Shown in pieces: positions 49,701-63,301 of a stretch of 64,000 nt of DNA. Every line of letters begins with the position of its first letter. The stretch's first letter is position 1. Source of the stretch: Erythrocercus mccallii (Eukaryota > Chordata > Aves > Passeriformes > Dicruridae); the NCBI GenBank assembly GCA_013397435.1, contig VZRG01000865.1:3261-67260 (forward strand). Reading direction: 5' to 3'. The position numbers and the translations under genes were made by a program. Under the pieces are notes generated by a model. It did not search any database and was not told where the DNA came from. It was given only the letters and a program-made list of their open reading frames with translations.

Positions 49701-52700
49701 TCCTTGCCAAGCCTAAGAGGCATGTTTTGTTTCATTTCTTTTTTTCTACAAATACCAAGTACTTTATTGCTTTGTTCTGTATGAAATTCGGGAAATGCAC
49801 TCATCCAGACTATAGACAAGTTGGTTTATTCAGGGAGATCAGTGAGCAAAACTTCCTCGTGTAAATCATTTCGCACCAGAAACACCCTATACTAAAAATA
49901 GAAAAATCAGCTCTTCAGCTGTAAAAATGTTCTTCACTTCACAAATTTTTATTAGGCATATTTTTTTCCTGCTAAGCATACTAGTAAGTCTGCAAGCCTG
50001 GTCTGTCCAGCTGGGGAGTCAACTAATAGCAGTAAATGAGAAACAAAAAGCTGGAGGAAATGTTTGGTGTGGACATCCAGTGGTTTACATCATGTTGTCC
50101 TCCTTCCATTTCTCTATGTGCTGTAGTCGTTGACTTGCCTTTGGCATTCACATGAGCTAAAATATCTGCCTGATGCTCAGATAGCCTTGTGCCAGGACTG
50201 AAACTGGAGCATATTGTTCCATCGTTAAATGGGCAACGTTGAATACTTTGGAAATTAACAACAGCTGCAAGTTCTTCAGCTATTTTTATTTGTACTGTGG
50301 CTCTAATTTTTCTAGTGTGTTTGTGCTGAAGTCAGAAGAGGAAAGGAAAATAGATCCTCCAAGAGGCTGATTTTTTGTTTTTAATTAAAAAAAAGCCCCT
50401 GCCTAACAAAAGCATCCATAAAACAAATAGTACGAAGGGTTGCCTAGTAGTTTACTCAGTGTCGTGTGGGCCCCTTAGTGTGGTTGCTGGTATGAATTTC
50501 TGAGGACTTTATTGGCACCTTGGTGCATAGTGAGGTAATTGATATTTCCACAGTCAGCTCTCTCCTTAAAAAGTCCTGCTACTAATAGGATCTGTCTTAG
50601 CCTTTTGTAAAGATTGCTGGCAGCAAACAATTTTCCATTTAATTTATGTTTTATGCTCCTAGTCAGAGATATAAGCTCAATCCCCAACAGCCACTCTGTT
50701 TGGTGGTCTTTGGATGAGGCCCTAAAGTCAAGCTAGGAAAGCTTTAGAAGATGATTGTTAAACAGGATTTAAGTATCCTTCAAGAGTCCAGTGGCTTGAA
50801 TTTCTTCCCATGAGTCTCATGATCATGTGTCAGGAATGACAAGGCAGGGCCTTATCCTTTCTGAAAGTTCAAGAAGATGCTCCTTAGAGCAATTGTAAGA
50901 ACCAGGCATAAGTGCATTGTTTCTTTATTTGAAAAACAATTTAGCAAGAATGTATTTTTTCCCTTTAACTGAAGAGAGAGGTGGTCCAATTCTTTTGTCT
51001 GGTTATGTGACTCAACTCATGGCCAGAGATCTTTTCATTAGGCTAGACATCATTTTAGAAAAATGCATACCACTGTGGGAGTTTATAGGCGTTCCTTTAA
51101 AAGTGTTGAATATGGGTTGGTGTATTTCTGGATTTGAGTGGAAGTGAATAAAGGTGATCGTTTGCTGTTCACATTCAGTAACTTAAAATTTTAGGAGAGA
51201 GCTAAACCTATTGCCCCTAACATGAGTTCACTGTGAATAGTAAGACTCTTCTTTGTGTATGGAGCCCTATTGACATATTTGAAGGACTGGGTCTTTATTC
51301 AGTATCTGCTATCTGATTTGGGAGTCTCTAAACTGGTGAAAATTTCTGCTACTTTAGATGAACGTGGCTTTATTGACATTGGTTAGCATCCTTGCATTTC
51401 AGCTATTAGAAATTTTCATCTTCTCATTGAAAAAGAATGATAGCAAGCATGAGCCAAAGGCAAGCAACCTCTCAATGGTGAGGTGCCAGGCTTTTCCTTT
51501 CCCAAATCAGAGGCTTAGCACACTACACAGAAAAGGATTTTTTTGCCTTGCACTGTGGGAAGATGATAAAAAGATTTCTGCCCTGGGCTCGCATGAGGAG
51601 CCTGTAGCTAATTCATGCTTTTGTATCATGCTTTTGTATCAGAAAGGGCTCAAGGTACAAAACTTGGTTGTAGGTGAAAAATTGGAACTACTGGAACTTG
51701 CATGGAAGAGAGGTGCACCAGGTATCTGTAGTATAAAAAGCCAGTGGAGTTGTCCCTTCATCAGTACCTTTGCAAGATGCTGTCATTCCTGTATAGTGGC
51801 CAGTAATTCAGAGACTCCAGGATTTCATTGGCTGTCGTCCTGTTGGTTTCTATTCTCTGAAACCTACTGGGAAACATGCTCGAAAGAAGGCTTGGCTGTG
51901 GCTAGAGTCAGTGCCATTTTTTCCAGTTAGGCCTAGGTTTTATTCTGCTTCATATTTTTCTGGTTTTCTTGGGCATGTCATTCTCTTCATCACTTCTCTG
52001 CCTTGTTGCTCTTATTCTTTTTTCTTTCTTTCTCTTATCCACAAGTTTGCATTTGTAGTTACAGTATAAAGGGTCCTTTGCCTGAGCAGAACTGCCCTGG
52101 AGAAATGTAGGAGCATTAGTGCCTTTGTACTGCAGTGCTGTTTCCCCTCTGAGATGAACCCAACTTGGAAGAGCAGCTGACAGGCCTGTGAAGAGAGGGG
52201 CAGCAAGCCAAGCCATGCCCTCTGAAAGCAGAAGTAATGCCCTTGAATTCTCTGGAATTGCCCACTATATGCACAGGGATTAAATTTTCTCAGAAAGTTC
52301 AGTTTATGCAACATTATCAACACTGACCAAAATATGCAAGTGTGTCTGTGCTCGTCTCTGAGCTCTTGATGCTATTTCCATCTCTTAGTGTGGGCAGGCA
52401 CTATTAAAATCCTCAGCACTTTCAGTCTAGTTGAATAATTTTCTAGCTGCTAGGTTTATAAATTAAACATTTATGGCCATATTTCATGCTATTATCCATC
52501 CATAGCAATACCTCCAGGCAAGGATCTTGAGCTTTTTTGGAGTGTAGGCCATGTGTTAAAGAAGAGCGAATGTTTCATTTATGCCTCATCTTACTCTTGC
52601 ACTTCTCAGTAGCAGAACATCCCCGAGGTAACCTCAGATATTTCTTGGGAGGAAATAACCTTAGTAAGAAGATTTTTGATGTCTCTGTTGTCTGTGTCAA

Positions 52701-55700
52701 AGGAAAGAGCAGAGTTCACTGGAGCATCCTGAAAATATTTATGTCTTTTCAGGTAACTTCCCAACACACAAATATGATCTACCATTTGTAAGCTGGAAAA
52801 AAGAAAAATATCACATGAACCATAGACCACAAGGGTGGTGGCAAGAGGTCCAACAGTGATAACTAGGACATTTGCATTTTAACTGTTACTAGTGGAAACT
52901 GGAAGCTTGATGGTGTCCCATAAAAATCCATATATATGGACAGATGTTTGAATGAGGGACATGCACTGATTAACAGTGGGGGGAGGCACGTAAAAAGCTA
53001 CTCACATCCTGCATGTCCTTCATCAAGTTGCGAAGTGAGTGGTTTGAAGGGTGAAAGGAAGTGTTAGCCATATATATACATAACCAAAGAGGTTGCGTGA
53101 ATTTGTCTGGTTATGTGTACCCAGTATATCTTTCTAAACAGTCATCTTAAGAATATATATATTTTTTCTTCTTCTTCCAGGAAGCTATTTTGAGTGTGAT
53201 AACTCAAAGCAAGGAAATGATCCATTTAGAAAAATGCCAAAACTCATGTGCATTTGGTTTAAATGAAGAGATTTGTCACATTCTTAGGGGTTTATGTTGA
53301 AATTAGACAGTCTGAGACATTGTAGATTGTTGTTTAGGTACGTTCAGACTCTTAATAAAAGAAAAGCAAATACTAAGGTCTTATGTAGGAAGTTACTTCA
53401 TTTGGAAACATGCTTTGCCATCAGTAAGCATTGTTACTTGCCTGAAAGGGTTGCCTATTTATTTGCTATTCTAGTCCTTTAACAGGAAATACTCCGAGGA
53501 CAAATGCTTAGTATTTCTTCCTGCTCAAATAAGTAGTTCCAAGGTACAGCTGTTATATTTCTTTCACTGGAATTAAATAATCATAGACTGTTGCTATGGC
53601 AGTGTATTGGACTGTCTGAATAGGATTCAGTTTAGGTTCTTAGTTTAAATTAAAAGGCATTGATATTTCAGTCTACCTGGTGTCTGCCTAAAAGCCACAA
53701 CACAACATCTCCCTAAAAGCTTGAATTGACTTGTTAAACAAATACAAATTACATTCAGTCAACTCTTCAGCTGTTTCTTCCTGTGAGGAGAGTTTTGGCT
53801 TGAGACAGAGATGTGTTTGCTGCTGATCGGTAGGAACTTTAATAGACTGTGTGCCAGAATAGAAAAATGTGGTTATTAGCCTGGATGAACCCAAGCCCAT
53901 AAACTCCTCCCAGTGTCCCAGTAACTGAGTCCCAGAGCAAATGGGTTTCTGGACTGTGACATGGAGATGATTATATGACAGCCCTGTTTGATGAGTCAGC
54001 CTTGCAGACCAGACCACGCCTGCCTTTGCTACTTTCTGAGTTTCAGCATTTACTTCAAGGTAGTCTAATGTAGCTGGAATGAATGAGCTAAAGTTTCCTT
54101 TAGGACTGTTTCTCCAGTCCCAGTATGGTCACTAAACCAGATTGGACCTGGACCATCAGTTATACATCAGCACTTTTCCCTTGAGAGACTGACTGGCCCT
54201 GTGAGGATGTGAGGGACACAGTAGTGATGGCTATTAATGTGTGTAGGTAATAATTGACTTCTCTGTTAAGCAGGTGGGAGTTGACCAAATATGAAGCTTC
54301 TCCCAACAAATCATTCAAGTAGATGCTTCTCCTCAAAGAAGTACCTGGATTCTCACTTGCCAGGATTTTTTTTAGAATCTGCTTTTCAAATATCAGAATG
54401 TTTCCAAGGTAACCTCTTTAATATCCACTGTGTTCAAATGCTTACTAATTTAATATACACATGATGTGTGTAATCTGATTTAAAATTAACAGATGCTCAT
54501 AAAAACAATCTAACACTAAACGTGATGGGATTCTAGAATAACCTCTTCAAGGTGAGAACTTGTCTTGGCATTTCTTACCTTCCAGGTAACAGGAACAGCA
54601 CTTAGGTAATATTTCATTATTATTGATTTCTTTTGTTCCCTGCACCACTGGGTGTGTGATTGGTCATGGACTCTGCATTTTTTTTTTTTTTTTTTTGAGA
54701 CAGAGGATGTGATATCTTCAGTGTTACAGATGTTTCCAGGACTTTTAAGTACAAAGCATTTTGATCCAGTATTTGCAGTTTTGGAATAAATACGTCAGAA
54801 AAGTGAAAAGATAAGAGTTTTAGTTGAATAAAAAAAATGTTTTGTTTTCCAATAACTCCTCATAAGGAGGATCTGAGGAAGGTGTGCATCCCTGGATTAA
54901 ATGTCAAGAATGAAAAATAAGGGTATTAGGGAGTGAAGCAAGAGTTGCCATGATTATGCAGCTGCACTCTGTCCTCTCAGCTAGTGCTGTCTCTCTCTGT
55001 GGAACAAATGAGCACGTGGGGGGGTGCATAACATCAACAGAACAGGGCCTGGGAACTCCCAGAGCAGCTGCCCTGTGTCCTAGGGACCATCCAAGAAATC
55101 TATTTTCCTGCAGCCTTTGAAGGCTTTCCTGAAGCCTTTCCGTAACTTAACTAACCAGCATCTATAGTGCAGTCAAAATTTTAAGTGCCTCGATCTTGTC
55201 TGCACTGCAGATGACTAAGAAAATTGAGTCTGAATTCATCTTATTTTGCTCAGTCTTTCTTTGCTCTGGTTTTATTAGTTTGGTAGATGAAAGACATCCC
55301 CTGAGTATTTAAATACTAGGTAATTTAAAGGCTGTTTTCATTCTTGGGTTGGTAAAATGGAAGAATGAAATCCATGTGGGAAACAGGCAGATTTGCCAGT
55401 TCAGCATGGACTGGTGTAGTTTTAGATAAAAACTGGGGAAGTCTAAACTAGACTTTGCCCTTAATAGTACCCTAAATAGCATCAGTTCCTGCCAGCAGAA
55501 AGTGTCCACTCAGTGTCGAGGCTGGAGATGAACCAAGCTTGCAGTTGTTAGTCAAAGGAAAGCTGGTTTAGTGTCTGTGTTCATAGTGTTCATTAGAGGC
55601 ATAAAAGTAAAAACATTGTGTCACCGAATCATTTTGTATGAAAAATTTCATTTAGGTTTGTTTCATTTTTAAAGAGACTGAGGGTGGAAATAGTGATGTT

Positions 55701-56394
55701 CTCACTTTTGGCATGGTCTTCCTTTCAATTCCTGACAAGTGATCCCTTCCTCCCATGCACCCTACTTTATGGGTTGTTTTATGATGTGACTTGTTTCTGT
55801 AGTTAAAGAATGCAAATAATAATATCCTTGGTTTTATTTCTCATGCACATATAAAAGGAAACAGAGTAATTGCAGAAGCTAAAGTCAATTCTGGATCTGT
55901 GGAACCTGCCTAGTACCATTTGGAATGGATCAATCTCTGCAAGTGGAGTTGGGAAAATGTTACATCTGTTTCCTTGCAGTTGGAACAAAGAAGTCTACCA
56001 CTACCCCCTTGAAGCTGCAGAGACTCTAGTGGAATGTTGAGTCTGTTTTGCTTTACTTGGGTGAAAATGTCTTCAGTATGTGGCATGGCTCATATTTTCT
56101 TGCAGGTCTAATATTAGAACATTCAAAGTAAGGTTAATTCCACCAGGAAGGTTTAAAAGTCCCCACTCCCCAGCTTTTATGTTTGTGCAATTATTGCTGC
56201 ATTCGTGGGTGTAGAAATGAAAGAAAGAAGGTAAAGCAAGTCCTAAACTTCTCTGATACTGGCAGTTTTGTAAGCATCTGGTTTCATATTTTGATATAGA
56301 AGTGAGCTGGCTATTTCACATAACTATGAGAACTATCATAACTATGCTTTCTAAACAGTTTGAAAAAGATTGAGTACAGCTGTTCTGTCCAAGG
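40734..56394. other. Intron 1, middle part, no gene seen
   Basis: AT-rich intronic DNA with no element I can name apart from a T19 tract at 54678 and short A/T microsatellites near 53077 and 53152. Two longer frames, 48586-49053 and 51358-51930 on the + strand, lack any recognisable domain and are treated as chance. Confidence 0.6.
54678..54696. repeat. Poly-T tract of 19 bases
   Basis: A T19 run followed by GAGACAGAG. The flank does not continue as any retroposon I recognise. Confidence 0.85.
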
Positions 56395-57070
56395 CAGTCT
56401 GATGGTGGTTTGGGTTGAAGTGAAGTTGGATATGAGTCAACAATATGCCCTGGAAGCCAAAAGGGCCAACTGTGTCCTGGATGCATCAAGCACCGCATCG
56501 CCAGCCGCTCCAGGGAAGCTGGTCCAATGTCCTACTCTCCACTGTGTTGGTGTGGCTCTAGCTGGAATCCTGTGTGCATTTTGGGTGCCACAGTATTAGA
56601 AGAACATAATATTACTGTCGAGTGTCAAGAGGAGGGTGACTGAGGTAGTGAAAGACCTTGAGGGTAAGACTTTAATGAGAGGCAACTGGATCACTCATTT
56701 TATGGAGTGTGGAGAAAAGAAGGCTGAAGGGTGATGTCATTGAAGTCCATAACTTCCTCAAGAGGGGTTGCGGATGGGGAGGTGCTAATCTCTCTCTGGT
56801 GACCAGCAGTAAGACATGAGGAGATGGAATGAAGCTGCGTTGGCGGAAGTTCAGATTGCACATTCGGCAAAGATTCTTTGAGAATCTGAGAAGATCACTG
56901 GAACAGCCTATCCAGGGAAGTAGCTGTGGCACCAAGCCTGTCAGAGTTCAAGGAGCATCTGGATGATGTTCTTAGCTATATGGTTTAATGTTAGGTAGTC
57001 CTGTGAGGAACAGGGACCTGGACTGAATGATTTTTGTGGGGCCCTTCCCAGTTATTCTGTGATTCTATGG
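56395..57070 (+). mobile_element. CR1 LINE 3' fragment, sense to VOPP1
   Basis: Ordered CR1 blocks occur on the + strand: GGATATGAGTCAACAATATGCCCTGGAAGCCAA-like near 56428, a TGTGTCCTGGATGCATCAA-like block, then GTGATGTCATTGAAGTCCATAA, ATCACTGGAACAGCCTATCCAGGGAAGTAGCTGTGG, and the 3' terminus GTTATTCTGTGATTCTATGG at 57051-57070. It is truncated at the 5' side with internal deletions, and covers the end of the reverse-transcriptase frame plus the 3' UTR. Its frames are all broken. It is the longest CR1 copy in the window and the only one in + orientation. Confidence 0.93.
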
Positions 57071-57234
57071 TAGTTGTGCTTAATTTCTCATATTAGTGCT
57101 CACACGTGTGAAGAGATAATTAGTATGCATGGATACTATTAGTAGGTGTAGGTGAGAGCGGAGAGAGAACTGAGAGCTGAGTGAGGTGATGTGTGTGGGT
57201 GAGGTTTTGTATAGATGATTTATTGCCCTGGTTG

Positions 57235-57330
57235 GGCTGTGGGAAGGTGCAGCAGCACTGGGGCACTGCGGGGAGGGAGGACGCTGTCCGCGGTGCTGGG
57301 CGCCAGCCCCGCACCCTCCCTGTCGTGGGC
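57235..57330. other. Isolated GC-rich, CpG-containing patch
   Basis: A short block with about seven CpG dinucleotides in an otherwise AT-rich, CpG-poor intron, centred on 57270-57325. It follows the CR1 copy by about 165 bp. It could be an intronic regulatory element or part of an unrecognised GC-rich repeat. A frame at 57215-57481 passes through it but resembles nothing I know. Confidence 0.4.
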
Positions 57331-60300
57331 TCTGAAAAATAAGGGTGCCTTGCTTTGCCTTTTATTTCTTCCTTTTTTCCTCCCTTGGATATGGATGAAG
57401 GAATTATATTCAATTGTAATTGTATTGTTCTGGGACAGAAGTGCATTTGCAATTTGCTGCATAAGGGGAAAAAAAAAATAAGAGTCAGGTTCCTGAAATG
57501 AAATGGCACACGAGGGATATTTGTATTTCCCCTGTGGGAAAGGTTAATAGATCTAAATGTAATGTAGTGCTTTGTGATGGGAAGCTATCTAATGCTAAAC
57601 CCACATTAATTCTAAATAAAAATATGATAATTAATGTGTATGCTCTGAACAGCACAAGAAGTAATAAGAATTAAATGCTTGTGCTGAAATTTTTTACTGT
57701 TGCAAAACATACATTGATTAATTCAAGGGGGAAAAGTTGTTTCTTTTATGAATCCCATTATCAGAAATATTCCCTTCGTTCTTAGACAACAGACAAAAAA
57801 TCTAACCAAAACCAATTGTCTTAATCAAAAAGTTTTAACCAAAACCTTTTAATTTCCTTATGAAATCTATGAAAATCATAATTTATACTGTGAGTTATAT
57901 GACTTTGTAATTTTGGTGTTGGTGAAAGAGATGCATAGCCAAAATAGTATTTGTTCTGTTTACCGTTAAATGGGGAGGAAAGCTTGATAAAGAATTGGCA
58001 TCCTTTTATACAAGAGCTTCCTGCTGTGTTCTTATTACTTCATTAAATAAAAATACCTGAACAATATTCTTGTCCTTTGGAATAAGGGTGTATGTTGAAA
58101 TCACTGGTAACATGGCTTGCAAGCTCAGTGTCTCAAAATAGTTTTGCAGATGGGCTACTTTCATTCTCAGCTGTTAGCATCACCAGGGAAGAAGTAGGGA
58201 TGAGTTTTGATGGATTCAGGGAAGGCTAAAACAAAGTGTGTTTTCTCTAGCAAACTGTTTTCACCCTTAGACTGCACTTTCCACATTCAGGATATGCTGT
58301 CTCTTAGTTTAATGGATAGTTTGCCCTTTTCTTGGCAATGGAAGAACAGGATGCCTCATATTCTTGTGTCTGCAAATACAGTCTTTCAAAGTTTCAGCAC
58401 ACAGAAGTCCTTCTGATACAGCCCAGCTTGTATCTCATAATGCTTCCAGCTCTTGTGTCGGCACTGAAAGGGATAGTGTTCTGAAAACTGATGCAGTTTT
58501 AAAGGTCAGATCCCACAAAACATTCGTAGCCAATAATGTGCCTTCTGGAACTGCTTATTTAGTCTGGAGTTGCACCGTAGACTTCATTTTTTCTGGGCTT
58601 CATCAAGTATTTGCCAGCTGCAGTGACCAATAAAACCAGGAAAGATCAGAATTTTGCAAGTGGCCTTCTGTAAGAGAGGCAGCAGGTATAGGCAGTTGTT
58701 TCTCTGATGCTGTGGAGCCTTATGGTGAGAAAGGTGTTGTCCTTCCCATTTTCTCAGTTACTAGATTGATCCAGCAGTATGGAAGACAGAGTTCTGGCTG
58801 TGTTGGAATAAGATTGTGTGATGCTCAGAAACAATTAGATGTTTAAGATGTCAAAGATACTTTCAGGTGTTTCTTCCTGTTCATCTGTGTATTAATCCGA
58901 GCAGACCTTAGAGGCTGTAGCTGCAAGACTGGCATGTGGATCATCTTGAACCCTACTAATGTACAGCATATACCCAGCTAAGCGGGAGGTTACAGCCACT
59001 AAGCAGGTCATCCCACAATACCAGGAGCCATTTCCATCATATCAGTCTGGTAGGTCACTGTTAAACACCTCTTCTTATTTTTCTGAATCTACCATGGATC
59101 CTTATAACTGTAATACATAATGGAAAAGAAAGGCTCACCCTCAGTTGCTGGCAACTGATAGGTTTTCACTGGCCTTTTGACTGATAGCAGCACTGTGCCT
59201 CCTACAGAATCTGGCTTTGTGCAGGTGTCACAAACTTGCTCTGGGTCTCCCTTCAGCATACAGATAGCAATTGCCCTCCATCTGCCCTCCACAGGCATGG
59301 CTGTCCACAGCAGGCTGTCTTTTCATTGATACTCATAACAAAAATGTACTATACTCATACTGGCACATGCATATGGGGCTTTATTTGCTTTTACTTTTTG
59401 GGTATTAATTTCCAAACCTCCACTGAAAGCACTGGCTGTGAATCCCTTGATTACAAAGAGTAATTAATTGATCAGATCTATATTCTTTTTGTTGTCCTGC
59501 GGACTGGAAGATGATGTGCAATGTGGAGGATATTTCTGCTAGAGATAGTATTTCTGCAAATCCTGCAAAGCCTGTCTCTGGAGTACCACCTGACATTCAG
59601 TGAGCAGGCTACCTGCTCTAGCATCCCCCCACCATGTGCATACATGTGCATTTTGTGTTCTCTATTTTATAGTGTGATCAAAACCAGTCCTTGGCTGATG
59701 TTTCAGTAACTCCTGTTTCTCATTGTTCTTAGTAGCAGCCATAACATTTGCAATATCAATCTGTCACAGGAAGCAGGTTTCCTTTTTTAAAGGAAATCTG
59801 AAATAATTTAGAGGCCACAGAAAAGGACATCTTGCAATTCACTGCAGAGAAAACAGAATACAAGACAAATGCTGATTTATTTAAAATCAGACAAACAAAA
59901 AAACAAGTCTTGTGTTTTTTATCTTTCTCTACTTTTCTTTGCAAACTTAAGGAATGTATTCAAGCATCTGGCTAATTCACATACCATTAATTCTCTAAAG
60001 ATTACATATGCACATCCAATTAGACCTGCATAATTTATTTTAAAAATGAATGTACTCTCATATTTGTATTTTATAGCTGTGCCAAATTCTTAAAGGGCAT
60101 AGAAGGGAGAATTTTATAAGAGAAATGTGCAGAGTCCTTTCCCTAGAAAAACGAAGTATCAGTAGGGCTGTACCTAATCGTAGTTTTAAAACCGTAGACA
60201 CGCTGCTTTGGCTATTAGTGAATGGGTAAATGGCTTTTAAAATACATGAATGAATGCTGGTTAGAAAGTCTGAGATACAGCCTATCTTCATATGGGAGCT

Positions 60301-63264
60301 GGTGGAGTGTGCACCCATCCTGATGCGTGAGGTCCTATTGTATTGCAGCAATATGAGTACTCTTCCCTTTGCGTCTGGTTTGTGGGCTGCCAGCTGTGAT
60401 TTCTTGAGGGTTTAATAGTCTCAAACAACTACAAGGACATTGCTCTCCAAAGGCTGAGAGCCTGATGCTGATAGCATATGTCTCCTCTTACCCTTGTATG
60501 GCTCTCCACCAGCTTAGCTATTGAGGCCAATACCACTCATTAGAATAATTTGGATCTTGGCAAGCGGCAGGTTATCATAACCTTCTTCAGAGGATGTATG
60601 TGGGGTGGGAAAAGCTAATCTGTACCCTGACCCCCGTTCATCTCTCTGGTGCCTGAGTGTTAAAGGCACTCAAATCCTTAGAGGCAGTGACATTCTCGAC
60701 TTATTCTCAGCAGCAAATTCCTGCGAAGTCTGCTAACCAGCAGTAGAGAGGGTGGTTAGTAGCCGCCTGCTTTGTGTCAGGCTTTACTGGAGTAAAGTTG
60801 CCATGGAGATGGGTGGTAGGTTAACTGAGCAGGGAGCTCGGTGGTTTGCCCTTGTGCATGTAAATCTGTCTGACATGTCATGTGGATCAGATTGGCTCTG
60901 CTGCTCACATTTGGGGTCCACTTGCTTTTTTTGTCTGATTCCCATGTAGGAGAGCTGAACAAATGCCATGCAGTATTCACAGCACTATGATATTAAAAGG
61001 CAGAACTGGGATTGGTGCCTGCTCTTCCAGAGCAAATTTAAAACTAAATCTGGGCACCAAAGAATGTTTAGTGCAGGTATCTAAGCTGTGTAAGCTGGAA
61101 GGAACTTTCCCAGGCTGGAGCCTTTCTTGTGACAGCAGTAAGCATATTGGCGGTCTGAAAAAGAGAATTATTTAGAGGCAGAAAAAGAAATCCTACAGTT
61201 AGGGAGATGTTGGAAGGTGGAATCTTCCCAATTCATTTTACAACTTGTAAAACGGATTAAAATATGGGGGGGGCGGGGAGTGCTGAATATAAATGTCTGC
61301 TTTGCACTTACGAAGGGTACGCAGGCTCCACATGCTCAGAAACATTTCTGGGAAAACATCAATTAAAATGCTTGAGACTGACAAAAGGCTTCGAGGCTAC
61401 TGAGGTAAATGGTGACTCATACTGGCTGAGAAGCAGGAAGGAAAAACATTTAATGGCAGTGCACAACCCAAGCTGTACTCTGAAATGAGGCTTCCCAAGG
61501 GCTTGACCTGCAGGCACCGGGATTTTAGCCAGTGTCTGCTGATCTACAGCCTTCAAAGGTGAAGAGCCAAAATATTTTTCGGTGACTTGGCAGCATGCCT
61601 ACTGGGTTGTTCAGTGCATGTAGGTTTGCATGGTGTTATGGAGAGAAATTTGACATATTTCTAATTTTAGAGTAAGAAGAAACAGCCAACTAGTGAAAAT
61701 ATTTGGAAGGAAGGGTTAAAAAGTTGGAAGCTTTGAAGGAGGGGGGAGAAAGAGGGAATAGGGCAAATGCAGAGATGGAGCTTTGAACACCACTTGCTTC
61801 AGCAGAAGCTAAGGAGTCCTCCTGAATATAGACCGTGGCATCAATTTGAGAGGGGAACAAGGTTTCTGCTGTGTTTATCCTAGGGAAAGAGTGCTGGTCC
61901 TTCCAGCAAAAGCTAAAGTTTGTGCATCTTGACTGGTGTGAGCCTGTTGTGTTACTGGAAAAAGGCCTGATCACATGCATCAAAAGCATCTCCTCCTCCT
62001 CCAATCTCCTGTACCACTCTTAACAATTTAATCCATAGCAGTTTGTCTTCACAGGCTGTAATTGATTTGTCTGTGATTTAGCTCATCAGACACTCATTAA
62101 AGAGTTTGCAGCCTATTTTATTCATGAAGAGTGAGAGTCAAGGATCTAAAACCACTTTGTCTTTGTCTTAACTGGATTCATTTAGTATTCTGGGATTTGG
62201 GAAGGCTAATAAACTTAAACGAGCTATTATTTAAAGGTGAGCTGCCAAGTGAACATGAAGAATGATCCAAACACCGGCAGTGTGCCAAGGGCTCTCCATC
62301 GTCAGGTGTCAGGTGTGAGCAGCCGAGGGAATTGTTGCTAAAATCCCAGATATTCTTCACTTCTCTGCAGTGGGCATCCCACAATGCCCTGCCCATGTGT
62401 GATGGGATAATACAGCTTGCAGGGGAGCTGCTGGACCTCTGTCTGCAGTGAAGATGGCATTTTGTGCTAGTGATGTCGGTGGGATACATAGAAATATTTT
62501 GTGCATTGTGTAGGGTTTGAGCTTGACATCTGGTTTTCCTTATTAGGGGCCGCTATTGTTCTGAGCTGCCGTCTGTGCTCTGGCAGTGCCTGTAACAATG
62601 AGCACTTCTCACATCGCTGGCACACACATGCTGAGAAAATGCCTGTCACCATCCTTTCACAGGGATACACCAGCAATCTGCAAAAGAGAACAATACCCCT
62701 GAGCTGCAGAAAGCAGTTGCCTTTCCCCACTACTTTAATGAACACCTGAGACATTACCAAGCTGTAGGAAGAGGAGATGGGATAAATGGTTCTCCATTCT
62801 GCTCCTTCCTGAGCCTGGTTCTGTATGTCATACACTTCCAGAAAGATGAATAATTCCCTATAATTGTTGAATTTACTATGTAATCATTTGCATAGTATCA
62901 TCAAATTGCTTGTGACTTGGGGGGGGTCACGTAAGTGGCTATAACCACGTGTGGGTTCTTAAGTTGTTCATGGTCTTTTAAGGCAGCAATTCTGCCAGAG
63001 AACACATGCAGCTGGATCTGGGGTCTGCGCCAAATGTACTGACTTTGCTCAGGAACTGTGGGAAGCTGGTGGGGCCCCGCAGACAAAGCCCTGCGTGAGG
63101 GATCTGAAACCTGGCAGGATATGCTGCCATTTACATGAACTGACTTCCCACTTGCTGTGCGTATCTGGATTGGGAAATCTTTGGGAATATAAACTTTTCT
63201 AACTGCGTGGAGTCACAGCATTTATAAATACTCTAAGCTTGTGTTTATAACTGTACATCATCCT
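57331..63264. other. Intron 1, distal part, no gene seen
   Basis: AT-rich intronic DNA leading to exon 2. The segment 57540-57950 is unusually rich in TAATTA, ATTAA and AACCAAAA motifs and could be a conserved non-coding element. No exon, RNA gene or repeat family is recognised. Confidence 0.6.
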
Positions 63265-63301
63265 GTGTAAATATTAATACCATATTTTTCTTTCTTTGTA
63301 G
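63265..63301 (+). promoter_or_regulatory. VOPP1: 3' splice site of VOPP1 intron 1
   Basis: A pyrimidine tract (TTTTTCTTTCTTTG) leads to the acceptor AG at 63300-63301. The AT-rich TATTAATAC just upstream (about 63273-63281) is the best branch-point candidate. Confidence 0.85.

Larger units (their letters stand above)
19561..63301 (+). other. VOPP1: VOPP1 intron 1 (about 43.7 kb)
   Basis: It is bounded by a GTGAGG donor at 19561 and a TTTTTCTTTCTTTGTAG acceptor ending at 63301, and falls in phase 0 between codons 17 and 18. A long first intron is usual for this gene in vertebrates. It contains CR1 pieces, a retroviral cluster, homopolymer tracts and GC-rich patches listed separately. I saw no further VOPP1 exon inside it and no other gene I can name. 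Confidence 0.85.

Noticed and set aside
51358..51930. 190-codon + strand open frame
   Set aside because: No domain or family resemblance, an internal 13-bp tandem duplication, and no splice or promoter context. Frames of this length are expected by chance on six frames of 64 kb.
54678..54710. T-tract followed by GAGACAGAG, recalling the end of a primate Alu
   Set aside because: The sequence after GAGACAGAG does not follow Alu, and all other repeats here are avian. A coincidence.
56360..56599. 79-codon + strand frame
   Set aside because: It is a piece of the CR1 copy at 56395-57070, not a host gene.
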